From Breviolum minutum Mf 1.05b.01 (lineage: Eukaryota; Sar; Dinophyceae; Suessiales; Symbiodiniaceae), in contig DF239935.1 of NCBI GenBank assembly GCA_000507305.1, forward strand, positions 36,444 through 100,443: a stretch of DNA of 64,000 nucleotides, read 5' to 3'. Position numbers and translations under genes: made by a program. Positions 34,368-49,300 of the stretch are shown here, in pieces (position 1 is the stretch's first letter; every line of letters starts with the position of its first letter). The notes below the pieces were generated by a model. It had not been told where the DNA came from. It searched no databases and was given only the letters and a program-made list of their open reading frames with translations.

Positions 34368-36179
34368 TTTGTCCAACGACAAATTCGGACAGGTGCTGAT
34401 GCCAGTGATTTGAATCAGGACGCGATACTGGGACCCTTTGGTGAGATTTCTTTGGACCAAGAAATTCATCAGCTTGGTTAAGGATACAGAAATCAGAAAC
34501 CCTTCGCCAGCATCGAAATGCTGAGGAATCACGAAGTGCGGATTTCGTAGCACCAGCTTCTGCTAGCTTCCGTTCTTCTAAAAAGCCGCATTCCAGATGC
34601 CATTTTTGCTCATGTGCAGTACATAGCACTACCACACTTTCTTAAGCTCTGAAAAGATTGATACGACATTGTATACACACATGCATATCTCATATCTATC
34701 TCATCTCTCTCTCTCTCTCTCTTTGTTTCTCTACCTATGTACATTGATAACATGTTTCTCCACTCATGCATGTCAAGCTGATCATTGCTTGATGCTTTCG
34801 TGTGACTAGCTGTCATATGGCATATTTTTTTCACCTTTCGCTTGAAGTCTTGTCCACAAGCTACTCCGACAATTTTTCTCCGACACTTCACCAACTGCGT
34901 CCTTGCAGATTGTTCTGATTGAAAGTGCGAAATCGAAAACGCCATTGCTTCGAGAAATTCGGCTGATCAAACCTTCTTTTGAAAGACTTGACCTTGAAAG
35001 CAAGCTTCATTAGCAGTTCTTCCAAAAAACCCTGGTGGTGTGTGAGATGACTGTTGCTTGGACCTTGGTAGGGTGCATCAGGGCTTTGTGAATCCACATG
35101 TGTTACACAGTGGGAGAAAGTCGTGGGAACATTGGCAATTGCAGACTTTGGTAGTCCACCCTGCGACAGGACAAGATTCAAAGTTTTCTGCCGGACATCC
35201 CCAAGGCGGCTGACATTCCTTTCAGACTTTCTATCAGCCATTAGGAAACATGACCAAATATGCCCAAATCATCCCACACAAATACCCAAATACCTCCTAT
35301 TGATCAGTACAATAGCAATTGTGCCAACAAAACTCATGTACTTCCCTTTCTATGTGCTTTAGCCTCAAAATTGGCAAACAAAATATTCTTGACTGGTGTT
35401 GGTGCTGAAATATACATCATTTTTAAATCTTTTTAATGTATCCAATATCATACATCCTACGTCAATCTACATCATATATCATACTAGTGGTGCTTGTATA
35501 TGATACATTATATAAACATATCAGAAATCATTGGATCATCACCGGTTTCTACAAAATGATACCAAACGGGACTATCGTTCTCGTGTCCTCCAGGCCGACG
35601 AGTGTGGCAAGGTTGTCGTAGCACATCCTCGTCCCCTCCAGGCCGTTGAACGTTTGGTTTAGTTTGCTTAACGACATCTGAAACTCAACCCGGTTGTTCT
35701 ATCGCCAGATCTGACACATATTTCACGATTATCGCCTTGAGTCACCATGGAAATGAACATCATATGTCCAAATTTGGCAACCACAACAATCAAGAACCGC
35801 TTTCTTGGATCCAAAGGCTTGTGCAGCAGCTAGTACCGCGCTGAAGGCAGATTACAGAGTTTCTGAATGGTCAAGGTTGAACCATCGAATCAAAGACAAC
35901 TGAACTTATGACAAATCAGCAAAGCTGGAGCTTCGTATGTTTTGATGTCATGTTGACTGTTTGTATTGCATTTTGTTTTGAAACATCTAGTCTTAGTGTT
36001 TGCCTTTCCTGGGCCTTGGGGTCATGTAGCCGGTATGTGGCCAGCTAAGTGACTCTATCATCATTTTTTAGGCCGTTAGGTGAGAAGCTTCGTCTCATTG
36101 TGTTTTACATGTGCAGGTCTTGATGAGGGACTCCTCCACAAGTCTGGCAGCGTTGAAAGGCTCCCCACGGGACCCTTAA
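34368..36179 (+). CDS. Unidentified gene(s), exons 34.4-36.2 kb
   Basis: The stretches read DFVGLSNDKFGQVLMPV (about 34359-34410, reminiscent of the end of a C2 domain), IVLIESAKSKTPLLREIRLI then KPSFERLDLESKL (34908-35010, after TTGCAG), RSRVLQADECGKVVVAHPRP then LQAVERLV (about 35575-35657) and VLMRDSSTSLAALKGSPRDP followed by TAA (36118-36180). The last may be the terminal exon of this gene, because a quiet stretch follows to about 36490. Confidence 0.45.
34703..34722. repeat. (CT)n microsatellite
   Basis: Ten tandem CT dinucleotides lie in a noncoding stretch upstream of the acceptor near 34907. Confidence 0.9.
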
Positions 36180-36180
36180 G

Positions 36181-36480
36181 ACTTCCTTAGAGTAGTTGTG
36201 AGGTGGAGAGAAAATTTATATATTCGATTGTATACATCTTGTTAATGAAATCTATAAAAGCAAGACAGTAGGGCCTGATGCCAAAGCAATACTCTCTTTC
36301 TTATGATTCTCAACTACTTTCAATTTTGCCGTTATTTTCCATTCATCTCTTCAAATCCCTGGCTTATCCAATAACTATGGTACCTATGATTATACTTGGT
36401 AAGATTGTAAGGGAATAACTTTTGAATTGAACAGACATGAGCACTCATTTCAATGATATTTCTTCGAACCATTTTGTAAC
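36181..36480. other. Candidate intergenic spacer before the repeat-protein gene
   Basis: AT-rich sequence without coding signal follows a possible terminal exon (stop 36178-36180) and precedes IVEADRGVMSLHQEVGRALA (36489 on). It is the likeliest gene boundary in the middle of the window, but no promoter motif or spliced-leader sequence was recognised. Confidence 0.35.
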
Positions 36481-36504
36481 AAGCGATTGTTGAAGCGGAT
36501 CGAG

Positions 36505-39500
36505 GCGTCATGAGCTTGCATCAAGAAGTGGGCCGTGCTCTTGCCTCAGGGATTTGACTTGTTGGCCCATCCTTTGTGGGAAGGATGCAAGTCAAATGTT
36601 CAAAAAACAAAAAAAGGCAAGACCCTAAATATGGACCTCTACCATCCTATACCAATATTGTGTGATCATGACTGGTTTTGTGGTCACTTTGGGGTTTATT
36701 ATGCTGATTGTCTTTTCGTGTTTGGAATGAACATCTGGTTGAGATGGATGCACAGTTGGGTGAACATCCGGGAGGACCATAAATGCACAGGTCAACTAAC
36801 TGAATTTAGGGAATTTCCATGAATCAACATATGGATTTGGATGAATCCATTCCAAGGCCTCTGAACCATTGCTGGCTCGTAGCCCCAGTGCACTATCGGC
36901 AATCCGAAGTTGAAGATGTCAAGACCCACCACTTGGAAGCTGAAACAGCATGGCGTGAGGTTCGCAACCTGCCGGGCATCCTGGAAAAGTATGGTAGTCG
37001 CCATCGAGAGACCCAGGTGGCTTTGACAAGCATTTGGACGTGGGTGTTGTGAGATCTTCCGAGTCCATCAGGTTTGCTTCGGATGATGCTGTGTTTTTTT
37101 TTGTGTTTTCAGGATCTTGCTGAAGAAGCAGGTGAGACCTTGATTGCCAGACTAAATCCCTATAGTGACGGCCCTCAGAGGACGTCCACATTGCTTAAGA
37201 CTTCAGGCCGTCCACAGGTGCAGTTGTCTCTGGTCCAACAAGGTTTGTAGACTTTCGACCGCATCACTTTCCTTTCCTGTGCAAGACAAAGACGTTATGT
37301 ACATATTGTACATTGATTTACATGGTTCAACTTGTTCATCGTTTTCCCGGCAAGATTGTTTGTTTGCAGCCTTCTGATCAGCTTGGCTTGTACGTAGACT
37401 TTTGATTGTGAGCCGTTGGCCACGACATGCCACGACAAGAAGCACTTGCAGAAACTACCTTCTACCCATCTCAACTTTTCACACCTTTCCCCGACTTGCC
37501 GATACAAGCTCAGCAACACAAGAGACTGAGCGACTGTCAATCAAAGAATTCTGAAAGAATTTTGAAGACTTGATAAATTGAGATGAGTTTTGGAAGGTCT
37601 TCCTACCCCCAGCCAACCCTTAGGTCCCCCACTGCATCCAAATTGCCCTTTTTCGTGGTGCCTTGAAAAGAATGCCATGACGGATGTGGTCCCGTTGCCG
37701 CCGCCCAAGCGCCCGGAGTCGCGACAGGTGGCTGTGGAGATTGCCATGCCCCGGCGGCCAGACTCTTCGCGGCGAGGCAAGCGTCGGTCGCCCAGCAGGC
37801 AGCAGAAGGACTCGGGGGGATACAACGGGTGAGGGTGAAATGTGCCAGGTTTATATATTTTGAATCGTCATGGCCCCAATGGTTTGTCTAAATTGCTACT
37901 ATCCTCCCTTCTAAATGGTCATTTCATTGAAAAACCATGGACAGGACTTGGTGAATCCAGTGCATGGCAGCAATGACCCTGCACCAGCGGCGGGTTCGGT
38001 GGTTTCGGGCCCGGGCCAGTTCCGAAACTATGCCTCAGACACGCGCTACATGGAAAGCGATCCTTTACGTCACGGCTTGGATGTGAAACAAGTGCAGGCA
38101 ACACCCTTTGCCATGGGACCAAAGTCGAATCCCAGCAGCCAAACCTCGAGTTTTCGCACCTTGGACATCTCCAAAGCTAATGAAGGCCGACAGAATTGGA
38201 CAAGATACTCAGCTGTTTTGAGACTATTTTGGGGTTGTGAGTTGTCTGCCTTTTTCCTGTTTTCTTTTTTTCTTCAGATATTGGGGCCGGGCTCATGGAC
38301 CAGTAATCGCCTTCATTTAATTTGTGAACTGGCAAACCCCAAAAGTGGAATGTGGAATGCACTCCAGCAAAACAACGTGAATACACTGGAGAACATTGCA
38401 AGACGTCCTGCCATGTGCAGCCAAGATTCCCACTTAAGGGATAGAAGATAGAAGGACCATTTGAATGGAGACCCAACTACTAATCCGATCAAGGTATCAA
38501 AACCACCAAAACCGGGATGCAGCAATTTGGGAGGATCAAAATCGCTGCGAACTTGGAGAATCAAAGTTCTTTTGAAATTCATGGCCCATAATAAACCCTA
38601 CTATCAGAATGATGGATTTCAATCAAAGTTCCAATGTAATTCTGGTAATTATTTGCTACATAAATCCTCATGAAAGTTGGGTCCGAAAAATGGCCTGCTA
38701 TGGCCCAGGAATCGACACCTTTCTGACCCCTGCGGGCCATGCCCATGACGACGAGTTTGGACGATCGCCCCAGAGAAGACCCACCAGTCGTTCCAGAAAC
38801 GAAGCGAGTGCCAAGAGCTTGGCACAAGATGTCTTCATCACAGATGCAAGGCTAAATACAACCCCATGGGACCAATAGCTTGACTTTTTTGGCAGTTTTG
38901 TTGTGCTTTTGGGATGACGTACTGATAAGTCATAAATATCTAGAAATTCGGGTGGCTTGCTGAAGTTCTATAAAGACATGTTTTGGTCGATAGTTTTTTT
39001 TTTGTAAGAATTTTCAACAAATCTGCGGTCTAAGGATCTATCTGAGAAGTTTGCGGAGCTTCGAAGGCAGATTCAAGAGGACACTCAACGTCTTATAGAG
39101 CCCATGCTCCTCGTTAGCAACAAAAACAGGTGAGACGTGAAGGTTTCTTCCACGTTTTTTTCGGATGGGATTCTCAATGGCATCTCACAAGTATCACGCA
39201 GACACCCTCCGTAAACCATGCTATGTTCATCTTTGCTCTATATGTTGAAAGAAAACACATGCCTCACTGCACATTTCGGAAGCACCCGCGAATCACTCTT
39301 ATATCATGAATATCTTGTATTGATTGTTTTGTTGGCATTCAAACCTCGCATTTCCGCAGAGGCAGCAGGATTTGGACTCCGAGATTTCCAAGACAAAAGA
39401 GATTGTGCAGACTGTACGTAGCGACAATCTGAAGGCTGTGGAGGAAATCAGGTGCTGCTTGGGCTAATCGTCGATGTGTTGTTCAAGCATATTGATTAAA

Positions 39501-42500
39501 TGTAAACCTTATATAAATTGGATTAGAATTAGGACTATAGAATACAAACAACATGCACTTTTGAAAGTCGTTGTCAGCAAGCACAACTGTTGGCTTATTT
39601 TCTCACGCAATCAATCTGAATCTGTGCTTAGATTCTTCCCAACGGGTTGAATCCGGATTCGGCCAGTTTAACACTTGACAGGCGCTTGAGATCTATGGAA
39701 CAGCACAAGCACATGCTCCAAGCTTATCCAACTCCCATCGACAAGGATGTCTTTGAAGCTGACGCTTGATGCTGAACGATGCTGAAGAAACCGAAAATCC
39801 ACTGGAGGAGGGAATTCAAACAGAAGCAGCGACTGCGAATGTATAGGTTTTCCGAATCTTGAGTTTTTTGAAAGGGATTTGATGCATAACTGGCCGCTGG
39901 CCCAAGGCATGTTTCTTCTCAGAGAGGTCTGATGCTGAAGCAACGATGGCTGAAGTTGCACCAGATTTAGAACTGATGCTTCTCCAATCTAAGGAGTTTA
40001 AGCGTGTGACCGGGGCGATCCAGGCAACTTGGTAACAGAGCTACGGCCAGTAAAGTGGGAGGAAAGGTACGGTATGAAGTCCCAATTTCTAACGCATGTA
40101 TAATACTTAAAGAATCTTAAAGGGTGTAAATCCCCACCCTCCCAGGTATTCCAGAATACTAATCCTTGGCTCCATCCCCTTGGCAGATGGTGGATGAATG
40201 CATCGATGTTTGGATCCAAGGCCTTGAAACAGGTTGTGGAAACTGTCCAGGAAGAAGTGCATTCCCTGAAGGTGCCACGTGGCCGTCGAAGATGTTTGTG
40301 TCTGGCATGGAAGATAAGAGTTCCCCCCATTGCTGTTCCATGGTTTGTTTGAGATTGCAAGCGTTGCCATTAAAGATGGTACTAGTTACTAGGTCAGTGA
40401 TGGATAGCGATGGTAGGTTAGTGTTGATAGGATGTTGAAAGGTATTTATGCAGGGTTTTGCATAAAATAGAACCATGTGCCATGCCAGTTCCCCAAATGC
40501 AACTTCGTCTTGCAGATTCTCATCCCAAAAACCTCGATGATTTCTAGCGGAGAAAGATCGGTTCAGTGGATCCCTGAACAACAAGATTCATCTCTTCAAA
40601 TCGAAAACACGTCGGCTCAGAGAGCAGGAAGGCTTCCAAAAAGGCACTGAAAATTACTACATCATAATCTTCATACTTCATCACACCTCCCCATCCCCCA
40701 AAACATGGGAAGTTTGATCCAGATTCCTTGCCTGGCCTCGGCATCCGTGCACAGGAGCACAATGATTTGTTGCCACCCAGTCGAGGTTTGAGCTTTCGGC
40801 AAGTGTCCAACCGAGTGCCATGCACAAATTGCTGTTGGGAATGGCTTTGTGTTCGTATGAAGCTCTTAGATCCCCCAAAAAAGATTCATGGGTAACGGGT
40901 AAAACATCGTAAAACGGTAAAACCCATGGTCGAATCAAATCACATAGATTTGCATCGCTGTGCCGCTATGCAAAAGCTATGTTTACTGATGTCTACCTTG
41001 TTTTCTGAGGACCATGCGGGTGGAGCCGCAAGTGGTTTGGATGAGACGCTCCAATCTATTCGAGCAGTGTTGTCAGAGAGACCTGGCTCATTGATGCTTA
41101 GTCGTTGGTTGTTGTTTTTTCATGAAACATGTCTTTGTGGTTGTTGTAGAGGCAGCCATGCACGTCTCAAAAAGAGCCATTCATTAGTTAGGAAGTCAAA
41201 TTTTGGCTTTTGGTTGATGGAAGCCCGTTAAACAAAAAAAACAGAACCTTTTTAAACTCAGTCTGTTTATTGGTTTTGTATCATGTTTTTGCATCATCAA
41301 CTGGAGGTCACTACCTCCCCCCAAAAAAAACTGGATGGGTGAGATGTGGTCACAGCATATTATAAAATGTGTACAAGCCAAATGGGTGTTTCCAAAAATA
41401 GGGATACCCCAAAAACACCCCAAAATGATCATTTTTAGTAGGAAAACCCATGGTTGTTGGGTACCACCATTTTAGGAAACCCCCAAATATCCAGACTTTC
41501 ATCGCCAGGATGGATTTTTCCGACTTCTTGGATGAGATCAAGCGCTCGATTCCGGCGGAGGAATTTCGAGCGGCCTTCGCCTCAATGCAGGAGTTAAACG
41601 TGGAGTTCATATCAGCTTGGGCTTATGTTGTTGGTTTGGGTTGTTGGTTTATAAACGATGAAAACAACATGAATCAGTGAAACAATGATTTTGTACGGAT
41701 TTTTGGTTGACACAATTTAGTTGGGATGACATGATGCAATGACATTAACTTCAAGATGATTCAATCATCATGTCTCACAGGTGTTCCATGGATTTTTGAC
41801 TAAGGTCAAGCATCACCACAAACTCTCATTTCCAACCCTTTCTGATTTGCTCCGGCTGAAAATCCTCTGCCAAAAAAACGCAGGAGCAGATGGCAGAAGT
41901 GTTGAGAAACCAGGGCTTCTTGGAGCCCATCTTTGAAAAGATGTGGGGATGTTGTGGATCAGGAATCATCATTTTTTGAAATTCAATGTTCTGTACAAAG
42001 GGGTGTAAACAATTACAATATACTACTATCTACTGTACATAAACAAAATCACCATTTCGTGGCTCTTTGCTGGTGGGTTTTCTTCGCAAGAGGCCTTGAA
42101 ACTTGAAACTAGCACCTCCGTTTCCCTACCTTGAGGTGCTGTTCATGAGGAGCTGCGCAATCGCCAGGTGGAAGTTGATTTCACACCTGTTCTCAATGCT
42201 TTTGTTCCCTGGACTCGAAAAAAAAACCGCAACATCGGCAATTTGACAAACAAAAGATTCAACAGGCGGGAAGTGTGATTCAACGTGTCTTGAAAAAAGG
42301 GGGGGTTGAGCCAAGGCCAGCAGCCCTTTGCATGACAAGATGCTGGAGATTCGAGCTTCATTGGAGCAGACACAGGTGTGGTTTCACATGTTTGGGGATT
42401 GAGGCCACAGCATCTCTCAAAAAAAGTCAAGAATCTACAGAAGATCCTGCAAGGAAAATAGATTTAATATTGATTTCACAGAAGATCCTTCCTGTTTTTT

Positions 42501-45500
42501 TTGGTGCATCAACTGGATGTAAACAGTGCAATTGGCAGGGAGACATGGCTAAAAATACAGAGCACCTGACTGGCCTTTGGTCTCAGTGTCTTGGACGTGC
42601 AGGAGGTATGTTGGGAAGCCCTATACTAGGAAGCTAGAATCAACTGGTTGGCTGGGTACAAAATGGTACAAACATGCACCAACAACAAAAAAGACCTCAA
42701 TGCCTCCTGATGCTCGACATGAATCCTGATTCTCTACATACATTATCTACATATACATCATTTTGTAAACTCCTCTTCGATGATATCAAAACCCTTCGTT
42801 TTGGAGGGCGCCATTCTCAATCTTGGTTTCCTGCGGATTCCAAGCGCGGATCCTCACCGATGTTCCGTTTCCCTTTCAGGTTGCCACCTGTGGATTTCGA
42901 GCCAGTCTTCAATTCAATCCGAGAAAATCGGGTGGAGCTTGACCTGTCACCAGTGCTACAAGCTATCCAAGATACTTGTCCAATTTTTTTTTGGGGCAGA
43001 AATCCCCCAAAGTCATAAGGTGACGTGACATGACGTGAAGATGCTGAATTTAGTTTTCCTAGGTTTCTTCAACTTAGGAAGTGAACGTGAAAGAGGATAT
43101 GCAGAGCCAGTTTGGTGACATTTTGGCAGAGATTAATCATCGGCAGAGCAACCTGGATTTTTCCCCTCTATTGGAGGAGATCAAAGCAACGCAACTTGGC
43201 TTTGATGCGTTGATGAATGCACACTTCTGATCAATTGCAAGCTTGCTGTAGCAGCAATCGCCACAAACCTTGCAGATTCATTGTGAGTCGCAGCGGTGCT
43301 GTGAAATTTTGAGGAAGCTTCGTATGGACGTTTCTGGGGTCATTGCCAGCATCAACGACTCTGCAGAAGAGGTAAGCAAGCTGGTGACAGATCTGTGCCT
43401 GTGCCAGCAAGGGTGGATCTGATGGATGTTGGGTTTCAAGGCGGCAATAGTGCCTCAATGATCCATTCAAATTAAAGAGTGTTTTCCTACACTAATTGAT
43501 GGAACAATGGCAACTGCAAAGACTTGAACTCACTAGTGACCAAGCGTTTGGCAAACACTTCACACAGATCATTGTGGTGAAAAACAATAGGGCGTGGTGG
43601 CAGCTGTTGCCACATGCAATACGGCCAAATTGGCTTCCATTTGTGTTGTGTCTTGACATACGAGATGTCATTTTCGGCGTCCTCCACCAGAATCATGCGA
43701 GTAGTAGGATCATAACAAAAAGGTGGCAGGAAGCGTAAGGCAGGCACGTTGCAGGCGTAACGAATGGATCCACGCCAAGTGGCACCATATCTACTCGCCA
43801 ACTAAATCGGGTGATCATGCATCCAGCAGCGTTCGACATCTCCCTGTGAGCTTGTTCCAGGATCTCCACCGTACAACGGGTGTGATTGAAGCAGTCAGCT
43901 GGTGTGTCAGTTGAAGGGTATGAACGCTGCCCTCCATACGCCCAACTTGTGGGTTAGTTGTCGGAGACGAGTCCCCTCTCCAGCTTCTTTATTCTATCTC
44001 GTCGTCTGACTTCCAGCTGTGCACATCTCACAGGACTAAGTTGCAGACAATATCTAACTTTTCCATCTCTTCCCAAATAGGTGGGTGGCTCCACCTTACA
44101 ACCAACCAGCACGCTCAAAAAGAAGCAGCCAGGAACCCAAGAATGATCCAAAACTGATCCTCTTCGGCCTCCTCCGGTACCACCGCAAGAGCGCCACACT
44201 GCCTGCAGCGAAGTCATTCACAAGAGCGTCAGACTCTGCAAGAAGATCGTTTTACTCAGCAACATTTTGTGCTTCACAGCGAACCACTAGTTCACGTACT
44301 CCTGGCCTGTCCTGGCTTCCATCATCTAGGTTCTCTTTCTCAATAGACCTGAATTCCTTGTTGTTGCTTGCATTGTTGTTGTGGTTGTGGTGGTGAGTCG
44401 TGGGTATAGTGAAAGTATGTGAAAGGGGCATTTCAAGGTACAACTGCTAGTTTAGATGGTGACTTCACCATATTTCAGTAGGTGTCCGCTTTAGTGAAAT
44501 CAGATCAGTTGATTGATTTCACAAAATCTGACGATTTTTTTCATGCATCGATGGTTGATGGTTGTTTACAAACTGTCGCAGGTGGATTCTTCAAAAACCG
44601 TTGCAATTTGCCATCCATGATTCCAAGGAAACCATCCCTGTCCTCTTTGGAACAATCCAATGCTTCGGTGATGGAACGACTGCAGGTGCGCAGGGCGGGT
44701 GGAAACTTGGATGAGGCAGACTGACGCACACACAGGAAAGCAATGAACCCCGAGTCGAAATGACGAATTGGTCTTGGAAGATCAAGCAAATTCTACCAAA
44801 TCATCAGTTACTTCATTGAAAGTTGGAAGAAACACCAGCTGTCGACCCATGAAAGCATCATTTTTGTGTGGTGTCCAGGTGATCCAACAAGTTCAAGACC
44901 AGGGCATTCAAGGCATTGGAGGTCTCAAGGAAGTGTTTCATGGCGCAACAAGTAACTACCTTTTTTTTTTTTTCGCGATGAAAACTTCAGGAAACAGAAA
45001 CAGGATAAGTTGAAAATATGACTCCTGTCATCTCCTGTCAATTGAGATCGTCGTGCAGAATTCATATCCAACCCTTATTCCGTTTCACCTGTTTGTATTT
45101 CCCTTGTCCCAGCCCTGGAGTTCCGAAGCATCAACTCTTGTGTCGCGAACTAGCTCCGCCCCGAAAAAAAACATGGAGAAATCTCCATTCAGTGAGACAA
45201 GTGGTATGTTTTGGTATGGTCCGGGATTCACATTTGCTAACCTCTAATGATTCCTTTAAAACCCTGCTCCAAGAGTCAACAAAAACAAGTAAAAAACCCA
45301 CTCAAAGAAGCATGCGCCTCGGCTGAGGACTGAACGACTTGCACAAAAAATATCCATACTGCTTCAGACAATCAGTGAAAAAGAGAAAGAAGAGGTCAAG
45401 GCACGGGAAAGAGATTGACATGTCGCAAGTGCAGTGCAAGTGCTACAATGGATGATGCCACCTCTTAGGTAAGATTTTTGGACTATTTTTTAATCACATG

Positions 45501-46280
45501 ATAGATCAGATATGGTCAGATGAATAGGAGTATCCTTTTTGGGATTCTTTTGGTCAAATGATAGGTCTGATGACATCACACCAAAAAGGTATTTTATGGT
45601 ACTAAGGGAATACCTCGAATTTTTGCTGAGATCCAAGTTGGTGAAACTGCCAACATGTCACGACATGTCCTGTTGCCCAGGTGAATTTTACTCCTGTGCT
45701 GGAGGCGATCGAGAACAAGAAGGCCGGAGCTGTTGGCCAGCAAGTGCCGCAAATACCAAAGCCCAGGGATATAGGCAGCTACTATAGGGTGGTAAGCCTC
45801 ACAAACCCTTCGAAAGAGAGTGATGTATCAGTTTTTTTTTCCGATTTTTGTCTTGTAAAAGTTTGAGGGGTCCGACCTGACATTTGCTCCAGCACCGATA
45901 GGTCCACATTGATTTCTCGCCAATCCTGACGTCCATCAAGAAGAACTGTGACTTCTCAGACATTTCTGAAGATGTTGCTAGGGTGCTCAAGACGATTCAG
46001 GAGATGAGCCTTGGATGTTTTGCATTCAGACATGTGGAAGAAATCCTCAGACCATTTCCCCCAAACATGATAGTTGAGATTCGTCGAGAAGTTCTTGTGC
46101 TAATTTCGGCCGAGGAAAGTGCAGGTTGACTTCACTCCTGTTTTGCGCGCAGTGCGAGAGGGCAAGCAGGACTTTTGCTTCAGAACTTCAGAGTGAAGGG
46201 GTTGTTGTTGTTCTTGTTGTTGTTGTTGTTGTTGTTGTGGTGGTTGTCGTCGTTGTCGTTGTCGTTGTCGTTGTGGTTGA

Positions 46281-46323
<43 letters not shown>

Positions 46324-49300
46324 GCTGTTGTTGCTGCTGCTGCTGCTGTTGTTCTTGCTCTTGTTCCTTCTCCTGCTCTTGTTCTTGTTCTTGTTCTGGT
46401 TCTTCTTGTTGTAGGAGGAGAGGAGACTCTAATTATGAACTTGTACTTGTATTACCTGATTCGTATTATTTCACATGTGGTGTTCAGACCCCGCCACAAA
46501 AACAACCACAGCTCGGGGCACTAGTCTTTCTTTGTACAAGGTTTTTTTGTTGTCAAAAACAACACTGCTGCTGCTGCTGCTGCTGCTGGAGTTGGTGCTG
46601 GCGCTGGTTGTCACGAGTTCTTGATTTCGATTGTTTGATGAGTATGGTCCATTGCGGTCCAGTATAGCATGTGTATGCATGTGGGAAGAATAGGCAAAGG
46701 AATATCAAAAGTAAGATCCAGTTCAACAAGGACCATGTTGACATATATATATATACGTACATATATATCATATATCACATGAGATCATGCACTGAATATA
46801 CGGACCTAAATATCCAATATTATAACGTGTTTCTATATTAGTTTCTTCTTTAGGAGTTCGGAATGCTACCATTCCTCACGAACTTCAGCAACAGCGTCAG
46901 CTCAGTGCATCGCCGAAGGAGACTGTCTTTGAACTCTTGACAGCGTTCCGAGACCAATGCACGGACACTGGAGAGATCCAAGATGCTTTGGTTTGGGGAC
47001 CTTGAAAAAAATCACATCATCACAAAAAACATTTGCAGTTGGTTTTTAAGAGAAATCGGTGTACGTAAATTCATTGGTCAGATGTTTTGATGGATGTTTC
47101 ATGTTTGATGCAAATCATGAGGTCAACTTGAGGGAAGCGACCCAGACGAACCTCCAGGAATTGAAAGAAAGCTTACACAAGGAGTCCAAAGAGGCAAATT
47201 TGGCTGGTTGAAGCTCTGGAAGCTCAAAATTGCTCACATGAAAGTAGCTATTGTTGGGAGACAAGCCGCGCTTGTGCAACACTGGAGTGGTCTGTTTTTG
47301 TTGGGTGGCACTATGCATCCGGGATTGTTCAGATTTCTGTACCAGAACGATGTTGGTTTTAAGTTTTAAGCATAGTCAACAGCTCACCAGCCACTACAGT
47401 AGAGCACCCAATAAACATCACAGAGTTTTAGACTCTCTTGTTGGAATCATTTCCCAAAAGCTTCCTGGCAGGCTCTTACATCAGAAGTGCTTCGAACATG
47501 TCGTGAGAGGGAGGTCAGAGTTGACATCGAAGTGAAGAAAGCGTTGGATCAGAGTAACACCATCGCTGAGCGAACAGTATCCCAGACGCAGGCGCTGAAA
47601 ACGATATAAAAAGATCCTGGATGTTTCGGCCGGTTGGATCTCTTCCTGCTTTCATCAAATCATTTGCATGTTCAGGTTTCAAGAACTTACCCAGAAACGG
47701 CAGGTTTGGTGTGGGTGAACTCATACCTTTGTGGGGGTCTCAAGTTCGAGGAAGAGCTCCAGTTGCTGAAGGACTCAATGATTGACTCAATGATGAAGGA
47801 GTTGCGCCATAATGAGACCCGCAACATGGCTGAGAGCGAGAAACTGCTGAAGGCGGTACAAGCCATTGAGGTGGGGAATCTGCTTGAAACTCTTAGTCGG
47901 TTTGACAAAAGGGGGCATGTTACTTGTGGAACCCCCTTGCTACAAGACAAGCAGAAGGAGAAGCAGAATCAAATCAAATGAAAGGTCGCAAGAAATATGA
48001 CTCTCTTCATCTGGGTGAATCGAAACTGCAGTTGATGTCCGTCCAGGTTCGACCCCAGGTGAAAGTGGATCTAACTGCGGTGCAGAAGATGGTTGAGGAT
48101 ACGACTCTGACAGTTTTGTGAATTACAAATGAATCTTGGGTCAGGTTTGAAAGAGACAGTTTTGGAGCAACTGCTTTTTAGAGCAACTGCGTGAAGACTA
48201 AATTCTTTGTTTCAACATTGATTTATATGTTTTTTGATGTGTTCTTTTCTTTTACAGTATTACATTGTTTTTGCAGGGGTGCAGCAGAAATCAGGACCAG
48301 GTGTTCTTGTTGGCTCCAGGCCCATTGCTTCGTTGAATTACAGCTGTTGGTTGTTTCAAACGACATCCCCGCAGGAGCTTCAGATAAGGCTTGCACACCT
48401 CAATGAAGTCAACGATCACCTGAATCATGCGGTGGATGAACAGGCAGCCCCCATAGGAAAATCCAACAAAACCAATCATGGCATTGCTGGCACCTGTAAG
48501 ATGTTGATGGTGTGTGGCACAAAATATACATAAGAATGATGAAATCATTTGGTCCTGTCTCTTACTCTTAGGATTGGCGGTGCGTGATATGAGAACACTA
48601 TGTGCCTGTCAGATCCTGATACAATATCATGACAATACCTTTAGATTCATTTTTTTAGCCTACAAGCTTCAGTTGAATGTTAATTTAGAGATGACTCCAC
48701 TTTGCCAAGTCCGGAAATGTTGGGGTGAAATCCTTGGTTTCTGTCAGGTCCATGGTCAAGATCACCTCCAGGAAATGATGACAGAGGTTTTGGAGACCTC
48801 TCAAAGGTGCCTTTGTGTTGGGTTTCTGGGTTTGGCTGGAGGCAACAGACATAAAGCTATCAAAAATCATGAAGCGATCTATATAGTTTATATGAAACAT
48901 AGAAAGAAAGTGATGAGGGTGATGTTTGTGATGATATTTTAGTGATGTTCGATGACATGTGGCATGATTTGAAAAAGTGATGATGTGTCCTCGTGCCGTT
49001 TGTTTATGGCATGTTTATGGCCCCAGTGTTCTTGTGAGGCAATGCGAGTCATTGAAAACCATGCTTCGTGAGAAGATAGAAAGTGCCACTGGGCAACGAA
49101 AAATCATCCACAGGCCCCAAGGATGCCCCTGACGGACTGTTGCTGAACTAAAGGGTGTGCAAGGTCCATTACGTTCGAACCAATCCGTAGGAGGGTTCAG
49201 TGTGTACTACTTACTGTGAGCCCAAGAGAGTGTGGATGTTCACTTGGTAGTACTGGGTGTAGAACTGTAAGTATGTATGTGCACAATGCTAGCGTTGCCG

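Noticed and set aside
46126..46524. 132-codon poly-Val/Leu frame
   Set aside because: Apart from its first ~25 codons, which overlap the VDFTPVLRAV exon in another phase, it is the compound GTT/GCT microsatellite.
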